In this document: piece by piece, positions 32,707 to 43,691 of the stretch
How positions within the stretch are numbered: the first letter of the stretch is position 1
Layout: every line of letters starts with the position of its first letter
Assembly: GCF_031456835.1 (NCBI RefSeq)
Contig: NZ_JAVDVK010000001.1
Location: forward strand, 2,294,001 to 2,358,000
Origin: Leifsonia shinshuensis
GTDB lineage: Bacteria > Actinomycetota > Actinomycetes > Actinomycetales > Microbacteriaceae
Direction of reading: 5' to 3'
Length of the DNA stretch: 64,000 nt
Notes under the pieces: generated by a model
Database searches by the model: none
What the model saw: only the letters and a program-made list of their open reading frames with translations
Told to the model about the DNA's origin: nothing
Made by a program: the position numbers and the translations under genes

Positions 32707-33652
32707 ACACGAAGTAGAGACCGACACCCATCCCGAGCATCAGCAGCAGCGCGAACGGGTACCCCAGCGCCCAGTGCAGTTCGGGCATGATGCGGAAGTT
32801 CATGCCGTAGACCGAGGCGACCAGGGTCGGCGCGAACAGGATGGCCGCCCATCCCGAGATCTTCTTCACCTCGTCGTTCTGCTGCTGGCCGACCAGGGTG
32901 GTGTGGACGCTCAGGGCGTTCTGCAGGATCTGGCGGAAGCCTTCGGCCCGCTCGGTGACCCGGATGACGTGGTCCTCGATGTCCCGGAACGCATCCCGCA
33001 GCCCTTCGTCCTCCTCGCGGGCCAGCAGGCCCTGCCGCAGGTTGGCGAGCACGTCGCGCAGCGGGTCGACGGCGCGCTGGAAGTGCATGACCTCGGTCGA
33101 GAGCTCGTAGATGCGCCGCGAGACACCGCGGTCGCCGGAGAACAGCTGGTCCTCGATCTCGTCGATGTCGTCCTCCAGCCCGGCGACCACCGGAGCGTAC
33201 TCGTCCACGATCTCGTCGAGGATGCCGTACAGGGCGGCGATCGGACCGTGCGCGAGGAGGGCGGCGTCGCCTTCGAGCCGGCGCCGGACGCGGGCGAGGT
33301 CGGGCGACTCGAAGTGGCGGACGGTGATCACGAAGTCCGCGCCGAGGAAGACGTGCACCTCGCCGAACTCGACCTTCTCGGTCTCGTCGATGTAGTGGGC
33401 GGGACGGAGGACGACGAAGAGCATGTCGCCGTACTTCTCGATCTTCGAGCGCTGGTGGCCGGCGAGGGCGTCCTCGACGGCGAGCGGCGGCAGGTCGAAC
33501 TCCTTCGCCACGGCGCCGAGCTCCTCCGCGTTCGGCCGGTACAGGCCGATCCAGGCGAACCCGCCGCGGTCGCGGACCGTCTCGCAGGTCTCCTCGAGCG
33601 ACGGCGGCTCGGTGCGGAGGCCGTCCACGTACACGGCGTTGTCGACGATCAT
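32684..33652 (-). CDS. corA: CorA-family magnesium/cobalt channel
   Basis: 322 aa. A large cytoplasmic alpha/beta and helical funnel domain is followed by two C-terminal membrane helices. The signature 'VYGMNFRIMPEL' (GMN) ends helix 1, and the C-terminus is basic 'FKRKGWI'. Pentameric CorA channels carry Mg2+ and sometimes Co2+ or Ni2+. ATG 33652 follows GGAGG. Its last codons overlap the tetR gene on the other strand. Confidence 0.93.
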   Translation of the reverse strand: MIVDNAVYVDGLRTEPPSLEETCETVRDRGGFAWIGLYRPNAEELGAVAKEFDLPPLAVEDALAGHQRSKIEKYGDMLFVVLRPAHYIDETEKVEFGEVHVFLGADFVITVRHFESPDLARVRRRLEGDAALLAHGPIAALYGILDEIVDEYAPVVAGLEDDIDEIEDQLFSGDRGVSRRIYELSTEVMHFQRAVDPLRDVLANLRQGLLAREEDEGLRDAFRDIEDHVIRVTERAEGFRQILQNALSVHTTLVGQQQNDEVKKISGWAAILFAPTLVASVYGMNFRIMPELHWALGYPFALLLMLGMGVGLYFVFKRKGWI

Positions 33653-33724
33653 CCCGCCTCCTCTCTGACGCAACCGTACCTCCGCCGGGCCGGCTGCGAT
33701 CGCCGTGGCCATAGACTGGCCGCG

Positions 33725-35107
33725 ATGTCCGCCCTGCCCTGGCTCGCCGCCGCCCTCGTCGTGGTCGGCGCGTACCCGGCCTACCGGTTCGTGCGCAGGT
33801 CGTGGCGCTTCCGGGCGACCGCCACCGTCATCGCCGTCGTCGCCGGCCAGATCGCCGGGCTCCTCCTGATGCTGCTCGGGGTGCTGCTGCTCCCCCGGCC
33901 GGACCTCACCGGGGCGGGATGGTTCGTGCTGCTGCTCGCCGCGACGGTGCTTCCGCTCGCGATCGGCGACCTGCTGCAGTCGACGGACCGCAGGGCGATC
34001 CGGGCGGTGATCGCCGGGCTCGCCGCCGTGCTGACGCTCGGTGCCATCGGCCTGGCCGCCGTCCCGGCCACCGCCCAGCCCGTCGTCGCCGGCCACGCCG
34101 TCTCCGTCACCGCCAAGACCCTGGCGGACGGGTACCAGCTCGCGGTGCGCATCCCCCCGACCGCCTCCGGCTTCGCAGCGCGCGACGCCCACCTGTTCGT
34201 GCCGCCCGGCTGGTTGCGCGACCCCTCCGCGACACGGCCCGTGGTCGAGATGATGATGGGCCAGCCGGGCAACCCCACCCTCGGGGCGACGCTGGATGCG
34301 CTCCACAGCCTGGGCGACGACCGGCTCAACCAGGCGCCCTTCGTGCTGGTCGTGGACCAGCTGGGAGCGGTCGACAAGAACCCGCCGTGCGCGGACACCT
34401 CCGGCGGCAAGCTGGTCGCCTACCTGTCGAAGGATGTGCCCGCCTGGATCGACGCCAACCTCCCGGCGTCGCACGACCGGACGCAGCGGGTCATCGCGGG
34501 CTTCTCGCACGGCGGCGAGTGCGCCGCCTACCTCGGCGCGCTGTTCCCGCAGCAGTGGGGCGCGGTCGTCGACGTCTCCGGTCCCGACAAGCCGGGCGAG
34601 TACCGGCCGGCGGCGACCCGCGACCGGTACTTCGGCGGCGACCAGGTCGCCTACGAGAAGACCTGGCCGGCGAACGTCCTCAGCGCTCACGACTACCCGG
34701 AACCGGTCGTCGGGATCTTCGTGGCCGGAGAAGAGGACGCGAAGTTCCGCCCGCAGGTGGAGGCGACCGCCACCGCGGCGGAGGACGCCGGCTGGAAGGT
34801 CACGTACTGGGCGGTCCCGGGCCAAGGGCACTCCGGCCCGACGCTCACGAAGGGCCTCGAGACGGCGTACAACCAGCTGATCGGCTCGTGGCTGAAGACG
34901 GGCGCGACCGGCTCCGGAGACCGCTTCCTCTGTGCGGCGGACCAGACCGCGCGCGCGTGCGGCGTGACCCAGGCAGCCGCGGTCGCCGGCACCGTCGCGA
35001 TCGTCGACCTGTCGGCGCTGGCGGTGTTCCTGGTCGTGGCGCTCGCGCTCTTCTTCGCGCGCCGCGGCGCCCCGCTGCGCGGGGCGCGGGCGTCGGTGGA
35101 GGAGTAA
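33725..35107 (+). CDS. Membrane-anchored esterase-like alpha/beta hydrolase (antigen-85/esterase-D type)
   Basis: 460 aa. Four N-terminal membrane helices (about 1-120) are followed by an extracellular alpha/beta hydrolase domain with nucleophile motif 'GFSHGGECAAYLG' (GxSxG), 'VDVSGPDKPG' and a late His in 'GQGHSGPT', and one C-terminal helix. The putative-esterase family includes mycolyltransferases and secreted esterases; this layout suggests an enzyme modifying cell-envelope lipids or polymers. TAGACT lies 7 bp before the ATG, so the mRNA is probably leaderless. Confidence 0.82.
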   Translation: MSALPWLAAALVVVGAYPAYRFVRRSWRFRATATVIAVVAGQIAGLLLMLLGVLLLPRPDLTGAGWFVLLLAATVLPLAIGDLLQSTDRRAIRAVIAGLAAVLTLGAIGLAAVPATAQPVVAGHAVSVTAKTLADGYQLAVRIPPTASGFAARDAHLFVPPGWLRDPSATRPVVEMMMGQPGNPTLGATLDALHSLGDDRLNQAPFVLVVDQLGAVDKNPPCADTSGGKLVAYLSKDVPAWIDANLPASHDRTQRVIAGFSHGGECAAYLGALFPQQWGAVVDVSGPDKPGEYRPAATRDRYFGGDQVAYEKTWPANVLSAHDYPEPVVGIFVAGEEDAKFRPQVEATATAAEDAGWKVTYWAVPGQGHSGPTLTKGLETAYNQLIGSWLKTGATGSGDRFLCAADQTARACGVTQAAAVAGTVAIVDLSALAVFLVVALALFFARRGAPLRGARASVEE

Positions 35108-35124
35108 GGGCGGCGCTAGAGCGG

Positions 35125-35146
35125 CCGTTGATAACTTTATCAACGG
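35125..35146. repeat. Perfect 22-bp palindrome between convergent genes
   Basis: CCGTTGATAA (35125-35134) and TTATCAACGG (35137-35146) around CT. It is AT-rich against the local background. It lies in the 102-bp gap between the esterase and kbl stops, so it may be a shared terminator or a protein site. Confidence 0.75.
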
Positions 35147-35209
35147 TGGCGAATCGCGCCGTCGAGGTCTACCTAACGAGCGACTGGCCGGGCGAGCGGC
35201 GCGACCCCG

Positions 35210-36397
35210 CTACGCCGCGACCGCCTCCCGGGACGCGACGAACGCGTCCACGCAGCGACGGATCTCCTCCTCGGTGTGCGCCGCGGACAGCTGCACGCGG
35301 ATGCGCGCCCGCCCCTTCGGGACGACCGGGTACGAGAAGGCCGTGACGTAGACGCCCTGGCGCTGCATCTCGTCGGCGATGCGGGCGGTGAGCGCCGCAT
35401 CCCCGAACATGACCGGGACGATGGGATGCGCGCCCGGCAGCAGGTCGAATCCCGCCTCGGTCATCAGCCGGCGGAACAGCTCCGCGTTTGTGACGAGCTG
35501 CGCCCGGAGGTGGTCCGACTGCTCGAGCAGGTCGAGCGCCGCGAGGGTGCCGGCGACGATCGACGGCGCCAGCGTGTTCGAGAACAGGTACGGCCGCGCG
35601 CGCTGGCGCAGCAGGTCGACGATCTCGCGGCGGCTGGAGACGTACCCGCCGGAGGCACCGCCGAGCGCCTTGCCGAACGTCCCGGTGTAGATGTCGACGC
35701 GGTCGGACACGCCGCAGAACTCCGGGGTGCCGCGGCCGTGCTCGCCCACGAAGCCGACGGCGTGCGAGTCGTCGACGAACACCAGGGCGCCGAACTCGTC
35801 GGCGAGGTCGCAGATCTCCGCGAGCGGCGCGATGTAGCCGTCCATCGAGAAGACGCCGTCGGTGACGACGACCGTGAAGCGTGCACCCGCATCCCGAGCC
35901 GCCTGCAGCTGCGTGCGCAGGTCGTCCAGGTCGCGGTTCTTGTAGCGGTAGCGCTGGGCCTTCGACAGGCGGATGCCGTCGATGATGGAGGCGTGGTTCA
36001 GCTCGTCCGAGACGATGGCGTCCTCGGCGGTGAACAGCGTCTCGAAGACGCCGCCGTTGGCGTCGAAGCAGGAGGAGAACAGGATGGTCGCCTCGGTCCC
36101 GAGGAACCGCGACACCCGGCGCTCCAGCTCCAGGTGCTGCTCCTGCGTGCCGCAGATGAAGCGCACGCTGGCCATCCCGTAGCCCCAGTCGTCGAGCGCC
36201 GACTTCGCCGCGTCCCGCAGGGCCGGGTGGTCGGCGAGGCCGAGGTAGTTGTTGGCGCAGAAGTTCAGCACCTCGTGGCCGTCCGCCGTGATCAGCGCCG
36301 ACTGCGGACCGTGGATGCTGCGCTCGCGCTTGGTGAGCCCGGCCTCCTCGATCTCCTCCAGCTGGGTCGCGATGTGCTCCCGGAAGCTCCCGTACAT
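35210..36397 (-). CDS. kbl: Glycine C-acetyltransferase (2-amino-3-ketobutyrate CoA ligase)
   Basis: 395 aa alpha-oxoamine synthase. It cleaves 2-amino-3-oxobutyrate with CoA to glycine and acetyl-CoA. '[13 protein letters not shown]', '[10 protein letters not shown]', '[17 protein letters not shown]' (PLP Asp/His) and the Schiff-base lysine in '[10 protein letters not shown]' are all present. The ATG is 2 bp after the tdh stop, with GGAGG inside tdh. tdh-kbl forms the classical threonine catabolic operon. Confidence 0.96.
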   Translation of the reverse strand: MYGSFREHIATQLEEIEEAGLTKRERSIHGPQSALITADGHEVLNFCANNYLGLADHPALRDAAKSALDDWGYGMASVRFICGTQEQHLELERRVSRFLGTEATILFSSCFDANGGVFETLFTAEDAIVSDELNHASIIDGIRLSKAQRYRYKNRDLDDLRTQLQAARDAGARFTVVVTDGVFSMDGYIAPLAEICDLADEFGALVFVDDSHAVGFVGEHGRGTPEFCGVSDRVDIYTGTFGKALGGASGGYVSSRREIVDLLRQRARPYLFSNTLAPSIVAGTLAALDLLEQSDHLRAQLVTNAELFRRLMTEAGFDLLPGAHPIVPVMFGDAALTARIADEMQRQGVYVTAFSYPVVPKGRARIRVQLSAAHTEEEIRRCVDAFVASREAVAA

Positions 36398-36399
36398 GT

Positions 36400-37443
36400 T
36401 CAGACCTCCGTCCAGTCGAGGATGACCTTGCCGCCGCCGGCCGCCGCAGCGGCGGCGAACCCCTTCTCCCAGTCGCGAGCTGCGAACCGGTCCGAGACGA
36501 TCGACGCGATCGCGTCGTGCAACTCCATGGAGGTCTGCAGCATGGCGCCCATGGCGTTCCACGTCTCGAACATCTCGCGGCCGTAGATGCCCTTGAGGGT
36601 CAGCATGTGGGTGACCACGATCCCCCAGTCGACGGCGATCTGCTTGGAGGGGAGGCCCAGCATGGCGATGCGGCCGCCGTGGTTCATGTTCTCGATCATC
36701 GAGGGCAGGGCCGTCGGGGCGCCGCTCATCTCGAAGCCGACGTCGAAGCCCTCGCGCATCCCGAGCGCCTTCTGCGCCTCGTGGATGTCGTGCTGCGAGA
36801 CGTCGACGGTGAAGTCGGCGCCCATCCCGCGGGCGAGCTCGAGCCGCTGCGCGCTGATGTCGGTGCCGACGATGAAGCGCGCGCCGACGTGGCGCGCGAC
36901 GGCGATCGCCATGAGGCCGATGGGGCCGCATCCCGTGACCAGCACATCCTCACCGACCACCGGGAACGCGAGCGCGGTGTGGACGGCGTTGCCCAGCGGG
37001 TCGAACAGCGCGCCGACCTCCGGCTCGATGGCGCTGTGGTGCACCCAGACGTTCGTGGCCGGCAGCACGAGCTGCTCGGCGAACGCGCCGTCCCGCTGCA
37101 CGCCCACGCCCTGGGTGCGGATGCACATCTGGCGGCGCCCGGCACGGCAGTTGCGGCAGGTGCCGCAGACGATGTGGCCCTCGCCGGAGACCAGGTCGCC
37201 CACCTCGACGTCGCGGACCAGCGGGCCGACCTCGACGACCTCGCCGAAGAACTCGTGGCCGGGGACCAGCGGGGCCTTCACGGCGGACGCCGCCCAGTCG
37301 TCCCAGCGCTGGATGTGCAGGTCGGTTCCGCAGATTCCGGTGCGCAGGACGCGGATCCGGACATCCTCCGGCCCCATCTCGGGCTCGGGTACGTCGACCA
37401 GTTCGAGACCCGGTGCGGCCTCGCTCTTGAACAGGGCTTTCAT
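36400..37443 (-). CDS. tdh: L-threonine 3-dehydrogenase
   Basis: 347 aa zinc-dependent MDR enzyme oxidising L-threonine to 2-amino-3-oxobutyrate with NAD+. 'GICGTDLHI' and '[10 protein letters not shown]' hold the catalytic zinc ligands, '[15 protein letters not shown]' the structural zinc cysteines, and '[16 protein letters not shown]' the NAD site. ATG 37443 starts at the usual 'MKALFK' and has AGGAAG upstream; the ATG at 37476 would add 11 atypical residues. It feeds kbl directly downstream. Confidence 0.96.
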   Translation of the reverse strand: MKALFKSEAAPGLELVDVPEPEMGPEDVRIRVLRTGICGTDLHIQRWDDWAASAVKAPLVPGHEFFGEVVEVGPLVRDVEVGDLVSGEGHIVCGTCRNCRAGRRQMCIRTQGVGVQRDGAFAEQLVLPATNVWVHHSAIEPEVGALFDPLGNAVHTALAFPVVGEDVLVTGCGPIGLMAIAVARHVGARFIVGTDISAQRLELARGMGADFTVDVSQHDIHEAQKALGMREGFDVGFEMSGAPTALPSMIENMNHGGRIAMLGLPSKQIAVDWGIVVTHMLTLKGIYGREMFETWNAMGAMLQTSMELHDAIASIVSDRFAARDWEKGFAAAAAAGGGKVILDWTEV

Positions 37444-37553
37444 CGTCGCTTCCTCGTGGGAGTCGGTGTGCTTCATCGCGCGGCCGCGCCTTGTGGGCGG
37501 TTCCGGCCGAGCAAAAGCCTAGACCAGGCCGCCCGTGCGCAAGAGGTGACGGC

Positions 37554-37973
37554 TCAGTAGCTCCAGCTCTTGTGCGCCGACCCGGGCTCGCAGGTGTAGA
37601 CGGCGCCGCCGACTTGGTGGACACCGTTGCCGAGACGGCCGCAGGTCTGGAACAGGTCCACCATCGCCGGGATCAGGAGGGCCAGGATCACCGCGCAGAA
37701 CAGGATGCCGACCGCCGAGATGATGATGCCGGCGATCGCGAAGCCGTTGTTGTGTCCGGCACGCCGCGACTGCACCAGGGCGACGATGCAGAGCACGAGC
37801 CCGACGATGTCGAACGGGAAGACGAACGAGAGCGCGAACCCGACGATGCCGAGCACGCGGCCGGGGACGCTCGGCGGACGGGCGGGGGCGTATCCGGGGC
37901 CCGGCGCGGGCGGGTACGGCTGGTAGCCGTACGGGGGCGGTGGAGCGTACGGGTCCTGCGGCGGCGTCGTCAT
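37554..37973 (-). CDS. Small DUF4190-like membrane protein
   Basis: 139 aa. A Pro/Tyr-rich cytoplasmic N-terminus ('YAPPPPYGYQPYPPAPGPGY') and two membrane helices (about 40-66 and 76-104) precede a short Cys-containing outer tail. The proline-rich head plus two-helix body is typical of actinobacterial DUF4190-type proteins of unknown role. TATGCT lies 8 bp before the ATG. The two tail cysteines ('QTCGRL', 'VYTCEP') could form a disulfide. Confidence 0.78.
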   Translation of the reverse strand: MTTPPQDPYAPPPPYGYQPYPPAPGPGYAPARPPSVPGRVLGIVGFALSFVFPFDIVGLVLCIVALVQSRRAGHNNGFAIAGIIISAVGILFCAVILALLIPAMVDLFQTCGRLGNGVHQVGGAVYTCEPGSAHKSWSY

Positions 37974-38049
37974 CGGTCCACAGCATAGGGCTGCGAGCGC
38001 CGGGGGACACGACCCACGGAGGGCGAGTCCGCGGCGCTAGAGTTCAGCC

Positions 38050-38787
38050 ATGAAGCGCGCGCTGATCGTGATCGACCTGCAGAACGAGTACGTCACCGGC
38101 AACCTGAAGATCTGCTTCCCGGACCTGATGACGTCCATCCCGAACATCGAGGTGGCCTGGGATGCGGCCGACGACCACGGCGTGCCGGTGGTCGTCGTGC
38201 AGCACATCGAGGACGAGGGTGCACCGGTCTTCGCCCGCGGGTCCGAGGGTGCGGCGCTGCACTCGTCGATCGCCGACCGGACGCCGGCGCACGTGATCGA
38301 GAAGACGAGCGTGTCGGCCTTCCCCGGCACCGACCTCGAGCAGTGGCTGCGGTCGTCGGGCGTCGACACGGTCACCATCGCCGGCTACATGACGCAGCAC
38401 TGCTGCGCGGGCACGGCGCGGGATGCGGCGGAGCTCGGCTTCACCGTCGAGTTCCTGTCCGACGCGACCGGGACGCTGGACCTCGTCAACGAGGCCGGCG
38501 CGATCTCGGCGGACGCCCTCCACCGCAGCGTGCTGGTGACGATGCAGTCCGAGTTCGCCGCCGTCGCGACGACGGAGGAGTGGACGCTCGCGGTCGAGGC
38601 CGGCGACACGCTCCCCGTGTCGAACCTGTGGGACAGCACCGGCCACGCGCGTCTGCCTGAGAAGCACGCCGAGCTGCACAAGCTCATGCGGGAGGTGCGG
38701 GCCGGGATCGACCACGACATCGCGGCCGAGGAGGCCCACAACATCCAGAACACGCTCTACGTCGGGCAGGGCGTCTCGTCCCTCTGA
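38050..38787 (+). CDS. Isochorismatase-family cysteine hydrolase
   Basis: 245 aa. Catalytic triad visible: Asp in 'VIDLQNEYV', Lys in 'VIEKTSVSAF', Cys in 'GYMTQHCCAGTARDAA'. The family hydrolyses amides such as nicotinamide, N-carbamoylsarcosine or ureidomalonate; here a roughly 50-residue C-terminal extension follows the core. TAGAGT (38038-38043) is 6 bp before the ATG, so the start is probably leaderless. It converges on hspR with a 4-bp gap. Confidence 0.9.
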   Translation: MKRALIVIDLQNEYVTGNLKICFPDLMTSIPNIEVAWDAADDHGVPVVVVQHIEDEGAPVFARGSEGAALHSSIADRTPAHVIEKTSVSAFPGTDLEQWLRSSGVDTVTIAGYMTQHCCAGTARDAAELGFTVEFLSDATGTLDLVNEAGAISADALHRSVLVTMQSEFAAVATTEEWTLAVEAGDTLPVSNLWDSTGHARLPEKHAELHKLMREVRAGIDHDIAAEEAHNIQNTLYVGQGVSSL

Positions 38788-38791
38788 CGGC

Positions 38792-39205
38792 CTAGCGCTC
38801 CAGCGGCCGCCAGACGACGAGCTGGTTGCTGCGGCGGATGCGGGTGCCCGCACGCATCGAGACGACCTCGCCCTCCGAGCCGGCCGCGAAGACGCGGCGC
38901 CCCGGCCGGTTGAGGAGCTCGTCGGCGAGCGCCGACTCCAGCTCGCGGACGCGCCCGCGGAGCTCGCCGACCTGGTCCTCGAGCTCCAGGATGCGGCGGA
39001 TGCCCTCCAGACTGACGCCCTCGGAGCCGAGCCGGGCGATCTCCTGCAGCTTGGCGATGTCGCGCATCGAGTAGCGGCGCGACTTTCCGGCGGTGCGGCT
39101 GGGGCTGACGAGTCCGAGCCGGTCGTACTGGCGGAGCGTCTGCGGGTGCATTCCCGCGAGCTCCGCCGCGATCGAGATCACGAAGACCTGGCTGTTCTCG
39201 TCCAT
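38792..39205 (-). CDS. hspR: HspR heat-shock repressor (MerR family)
   Basis: 137 aa. MerR-type helix-turn-helix ('VISIAAELAGMHPQTLRQYDRLGLVSPSRT', then 'RRYSMRDIAKLQEI') and a coiled coil ('LELEDQVGELRGRVRELESAL'). HspR, with DnaK as co-repressor, binds HAIR sites. It is last gene of dnaK-grpE-dnaJ-hspR, 2 bp after dnaJ. HAIR sites at 42932 and 42996 (dnaK) and 22020 (clpB) are its targets here, so it is autoregulatory. Confidence 0.96.
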   Translation of the reverse strand: MDENSQVFVISIAAELAGMHPQTLRQYDRLGLVSPSRTAGKSRRYSMRDIAKLQEIARLGSEGVSLEGIRRILELEDQVGELRGRVRELESALADELLNRPGRRVFAAGSEGEVVSMRAGTRIRRSNQLVVWRPLER

Positions 39206-39207
39206 CG

Positions 39208-40191
39208 TCAGCTCCGGGCCTTGGCCAGGATGTCGTCGCGCGGGTTCTCGTCGGGGAGCTTCGCGGCGAACGCCTCGAGCGCCTCCTTGGCCTCGCCGGA
39301 CAGGTGGGACGGCACGGCCACCTGGACGACGGCGAGCAGGTCGCCGGTGCCCTTCGGGGTCTCGACGCCGCGGCCCTTGACGCGCAGCACGCGGCCGCTC
39401 GGGGTGCCCGGGGCGACGCGCAGCTTCACGGGGTCTCCGCCGAGTGTCGGGACCTCGATGGTCGCGCCGAGCGCGGCCTCCGTGAAGGTCACCGGGACGT
39501 TGACACGGAGGTTGAGCCCGTCGCGCTCGAAGACGGGGTGCTTGCGCACGGTGACCGTCAGCACGATGTCGCCGGGCTCTCCGCCGTCGGGGCTCGGCTG
39601 GCCCTTGCCGCGCAGCTTGATCTTCTGGCCGTCCGCGACTCCCGCCGGGATCTTGACCTTGATCGGCTTGCCGTCGGATGCCTGGAGGGTGATGGTCTCG
39701 CCGCGGGTTGCGGTGAGGAAGTCGATGGTGGTGTGCGCGGTCACGTCGCGGCCGCGGGTCGGTCCGCCGTAGCCGCGGAACCCGCCGGTGGAGGAGCCGA
39801 ACCGGCCGTTGCCGAACAGCCCTCCGAAGACGTCGTCGAACTCGCCGCCCTGCTGGAAGGTGTACCTCTGGTTGCCGCCCTGGCCGAACATCCCGCCGAA
39901 GACGTCGTCGAAGCCGCCCTGCGCTCCCGAACCGGGCGCGGTGAACCGGGCACCCGTGCCCATCGCGCGGATCTGGTCGTACTCCTTGCGCTCCTCGGGG
40001 TCGCTCAGCACCGAGTAGGCCTCGCTGATCTCCTTGAACTTCGCCTCCGCGGCGGCGTCGCCGGGGTTCGAGTCGGGGTGGTACTTGCGGGCGAGCTTGC
40101 GGTACGTCTTCTTGAGGTCGGCCTCGCTGACGTCCTTGGAGACGCCAAGCACCTTGTAGAAGTCCTTGTCGAACCAGTCCTGGCTAGCCAC
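39208..40191 (-). CDS. dnaJ: DnaJ-family co-chaperone without zinc finger (CbpA type)
   Basis: 327 aa. J-domain at about 9-75 with 'KYHPDSNPG', a Gly/Phe-rich linker (about 80-145: '[16 protein letters not shown]'), then two C-terminal substrate-binding beta domains. The CxxCxGxG zinc finger of type I DnaJ is absent, so this is a type II (CbpA/DnaJ1-like) Hsp40, as found in many actinobacterial dnaK operons. It stimulates DnaK ATPase and delivers substrates. A strong hairpin separates it from grpE. Confidence 0.94.
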   Translation of the reverse strand: MASQDWFDKDFYKVLGVSKDVSEADLKKTYRKLARKYHPDSNPGDAAAEAKFKEISEAYSVLSDPEERKEYDQIRAMGTGARFTAPGSGAQGGFDDVFGGMFGQGGNQRYTFQQGGEFDDVFGGLFGNGRFGSSTGGFRGYGGPTRGRDVTAHTTIDFLTATRGETITLQASDGKPIKVKIPAGVADGQKIKLRGKGQPSPDGGEPGDIVLTVTVRKHPVFERDGLNLRVNVPVTFTEAALGATIEVPTLGGDPVKLRVAPGTPSGRVLRVKGRGVETPKGTGDLLAVVQVAVPSHLSGEAKEALEAFAAKLPDENPRDDILAKARS

Positions 40192-40264
40192 GGGCGCCTC
40201 CTCTCAAGTCGTTGTGGATGATGGATGAAGTCTGCATGAAAACGTGGGGGCGCACCTGCTGAGC

Positions 40265-40295
40265 GGAGCGGCGGGAACCGAGTTCCCGCCGCTCC
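40265..40295 (-). promoter_or_regulatory. Strong hairpin between grpE and dnaJ, probable attenuator or processing site
   Basis: 14-bp perfect arms GGAGCGGCGGGAAC (40265-40278) and its reverse complement (40282-40295) with a 3-nt loop. GCGCAC and GTGCGC further out extend it. It lies in the 123-bp grpE-dnaJ gap, the only sizeable gap in the operon. It could lower dnaJ-hspR expression relative to dnaK-grpE or protect the upstream mRNA. Confidence 0.75.
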
Positions 40296-40314
40296 GTGGT
40301 GCGCTGGATGCCGG

Positions 40315-41013
40315 TCAGGCCGGCACCGCGACGACGACCTTCGCCACCCGCACGGTCGTGGAGCCCAGGCGGTAGCCCGTCTCGACGACCTCGGCGACGG
40401 TGTCCGCCGTCACGCCGGGGGTCGGCTGCTGGAAGATCGCCTCGTGGATCTGCGGGTCGAAGGGCTCGCCCTTCTCGCCGTACGGGGTGAGGCCGAGGCG
40501 CTCGACCGCGGTGCGGAGCTTGGCCGCGATGGTCGAGAACGCGCTGCCCTCGCCCAGGTCGCCGTGCTTCTCCGCGCGCTCGAGGTCGTCGAGCACCGGG
40601 ATGAGGCCCTTGACGGCGTCGCCGACCGCTCGCTCGCGCTCGATCTCGCGGTTGGCCTCCGTGCGCTTGCGATAGTTCGCGTACTCGGCGGTCACCCGCT
40701 GCAGGTCGGCGAGGCGCTCGGCCGCGAGCTCCTCCGCGGTGGTCTGCCCGGAGAGGATGTCGAGGTCGTCATCGCTGAGGATGGTCCCGTCCTCCTGCTC
40801 CTGGCCCTCGGCCGGGCCGACGTCGATGAGCTCCTCGTGGGAGAGGTCGTGCTCACCGGCGTCGTCCCCGCCGTCCGCGGGCGTGCCGTTGCCGGCCGCC
40901 TGGTCGCCCTCGGGCTGCCGGACCTTCCCGGTCTCGGGGTCGATCTTGCGCTTGTCGCGGATGACCGGCTCCTCGCGTTCCGGCTCCGGGGAGCCGCCGT
41001 TCTGGTCCGACAT
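40315..41013 (-). CDS. grpE: GrpE nucleotide exchange factor
   Basis: 232 aa. A long acidic, disordered N-terminus (about 1-80) is followed by the GrpE coiled coil ('ERLADLQRVTAEYANYRKRTEANREIERERA') and the C-terminal beta domain ('GEPFDPQIHEAIFQQP', 'VVETGYRLGSTTVRVAKVVV'). It releases ADP from DnaK. It starts 2 bp after the dnaK stop, in the heat-shock operon. Confidence 0.97.
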   Translation of the reverse strand: MSDQNGGSPEPEREEPVIRDKRKIDPETGKVRQPEGDQAAGNGTPADGGDDAGEHDLSHEELIDVGPAEGQEQEDGTILSDDDLDILSGQTTAEELAAERLADLQRVTAEYANYRKRTEANREIERERAVGDAVKGLIPVLDDLERAEKHGDLGEGSAFSTIAAKLRTAVERLGLTPYGEKGEPFDPQIHEAIFQQPTPGVTADTVAEVVETGYRLGSTTVRVAKVVVAVPA

Positions 41014-41015
41014 GA

Positions 41016-42878
<1,863 letters not shown>

Positions 42879-42931
42879 GTGTGCTTCTCTCCTTTGTTGC
42901 TGGCGTGTGCCGTGAAAGTCTGTGGTCAAGA

Positions 42932-42952
42932 GTTGAGCCTCGACGACTCAAG
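42932..42952 (-). promoter_or_regulatory. HAIR element 1 of the dnaK operon
   Basis: GTTGAGC-N7-ACTCAAG, 12 of 14 consensus positions, covering the predicted -10/start region of the dnaK promoter. HspR bound here would block initiation. Confidence 0.94.
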
Positions 42953-42979
42953 ACTGTCATCCGCGTGGGATGCTGTCAA
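42951..42979 (-). promoter_or_regulatory. dnaK operon promoter
   Basis: Minus strand: TTGACA (42979-42974), 17-bp spacer, CAGTCT (42956-42951). The -35 box is perfect; HAIR element 1 abuts the -10 box and HAIR element 2 lies just upstream. Confidence 0.8.
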
Positions 42980-42995
42980 GAGCGCAGGTCCAAAA

Positions 42996-43016
42996 CTTGA
43001 GTACACATGACTCAAC
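42996..43016 (-). promoter_or_regulatory. HAIR element 2 of the dnaK operon
   Basis: CTTGAGT-N7-ACTCAAC, 13 of 14 consensus positions, upstream of the -35 box. Two HAIRs bracketing one promoter allow cooperative or looped HspR repression. Confidence 0.94.
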
Positions 43017-43040
43017 TTTGGAGAGGGTGCGGCTATTCCC

Positions 43041-43667
43041 CTACGGCTGCAATCGCTGGACCGTCCAGCCGCCGTCGCCCCGCCGGTATTCGAGCCGGCG
43101 GTGCAGGCGATCGGGGCTGCCGTGCCAGAACTCGATCGTCTCCGGGACCACGCGGTAGCCGAGCCAGTTCTCGGGGCGCTCGATCGGCCCCTCGGCGCCC
43201 TGGAGGTCGCGCGCCGCGGTGCGCAGCAGATCCAGGTCGTCGAGGGGCGCATCCTGCTCGCTCACGGCCGTGGCCGCCTGCGCCTCGCGGCGGCGGCGGG
43301 CGAAGATGGCGTCGGAGTCGTCGCTGCCGAGGCGCTCGACCCGGCCGGAAATCCGCAGCTGCTGCACCAGTTCGCGCCAGTACAGCACGACCGCCGCCCG
43401 CGGGTTGTCCGCGAGCTCCCGTCCCTTCCGGCTGCGCTCCGCCGTTCCGAACGTGACGCCGTCCGCTTCCAGCGCGACGAGGGCCACCGTGCGGGCATCC
43501 GGGACACCGTCGGCGCCGGCGGTCGCCAGGGTCGCCGCCAGCGGTTCGCTCACGCCGCGCTCCTTCGCGCGCTCGAGCCAGGCGGCGAGCAGGCCGCCGG
43601 GCTCGGCGGGCGGGTCGTCGAACTCGGGCAGGTACAGGTCGGCATCCCCCGTGAGCGTGTTGGCCAT
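43041..43667 (-). CDS. pdxH: Pyridoxamine 5'-phosphate oxidase
   Basis: 208 aa FMN enzyme making pyridoxal 5'-phosphate. 'PDARTVALVALEADGVTFGTAERSRKGRELADNPRAAV'-type FMN-binding strands, 'YWRELVQQLRISGRVERL' and the C-terminal 'PETIEFWHGSPDRLHRRLEYRR' substrate-binding block are diagnostic. TAGGGT (43679-43674) lies 6 bp before the ATG without a Shine-Dalgarno, so the mRNA is probably leaderless. Not linked to other B6 genes here. Confidence 0.95.
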   Translation of the reverse strand: MANTLTGDADLYLPEFDDPPAEPGGLLAAWLERAKERGVSEPLAATLATAGADGVPDARTVALVALEADGVTFGTAERSRKGRELADNPRAAVVLYWRELVQQLRISGRVERLGSDDSDAIFARRRREAQAATAVSEQDAPLDDLDLLRTAARDLQGAEGPIERPENWLGYRVVPETIEFWHGSPDRLHRRLEYRRGDGGWTVQRLQP

Positions 43668-43691
43668 AGCGCCACCCTAGGCTCGACGGGC

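Noticed and set aside
37444..37476. Longer tdh start at ATG 37476
   Set aside because: Adds 11 residues not found in this family; the ATG at 37443 has a better Shine-Dalgarno and the usual 'MKALFK' beginning.
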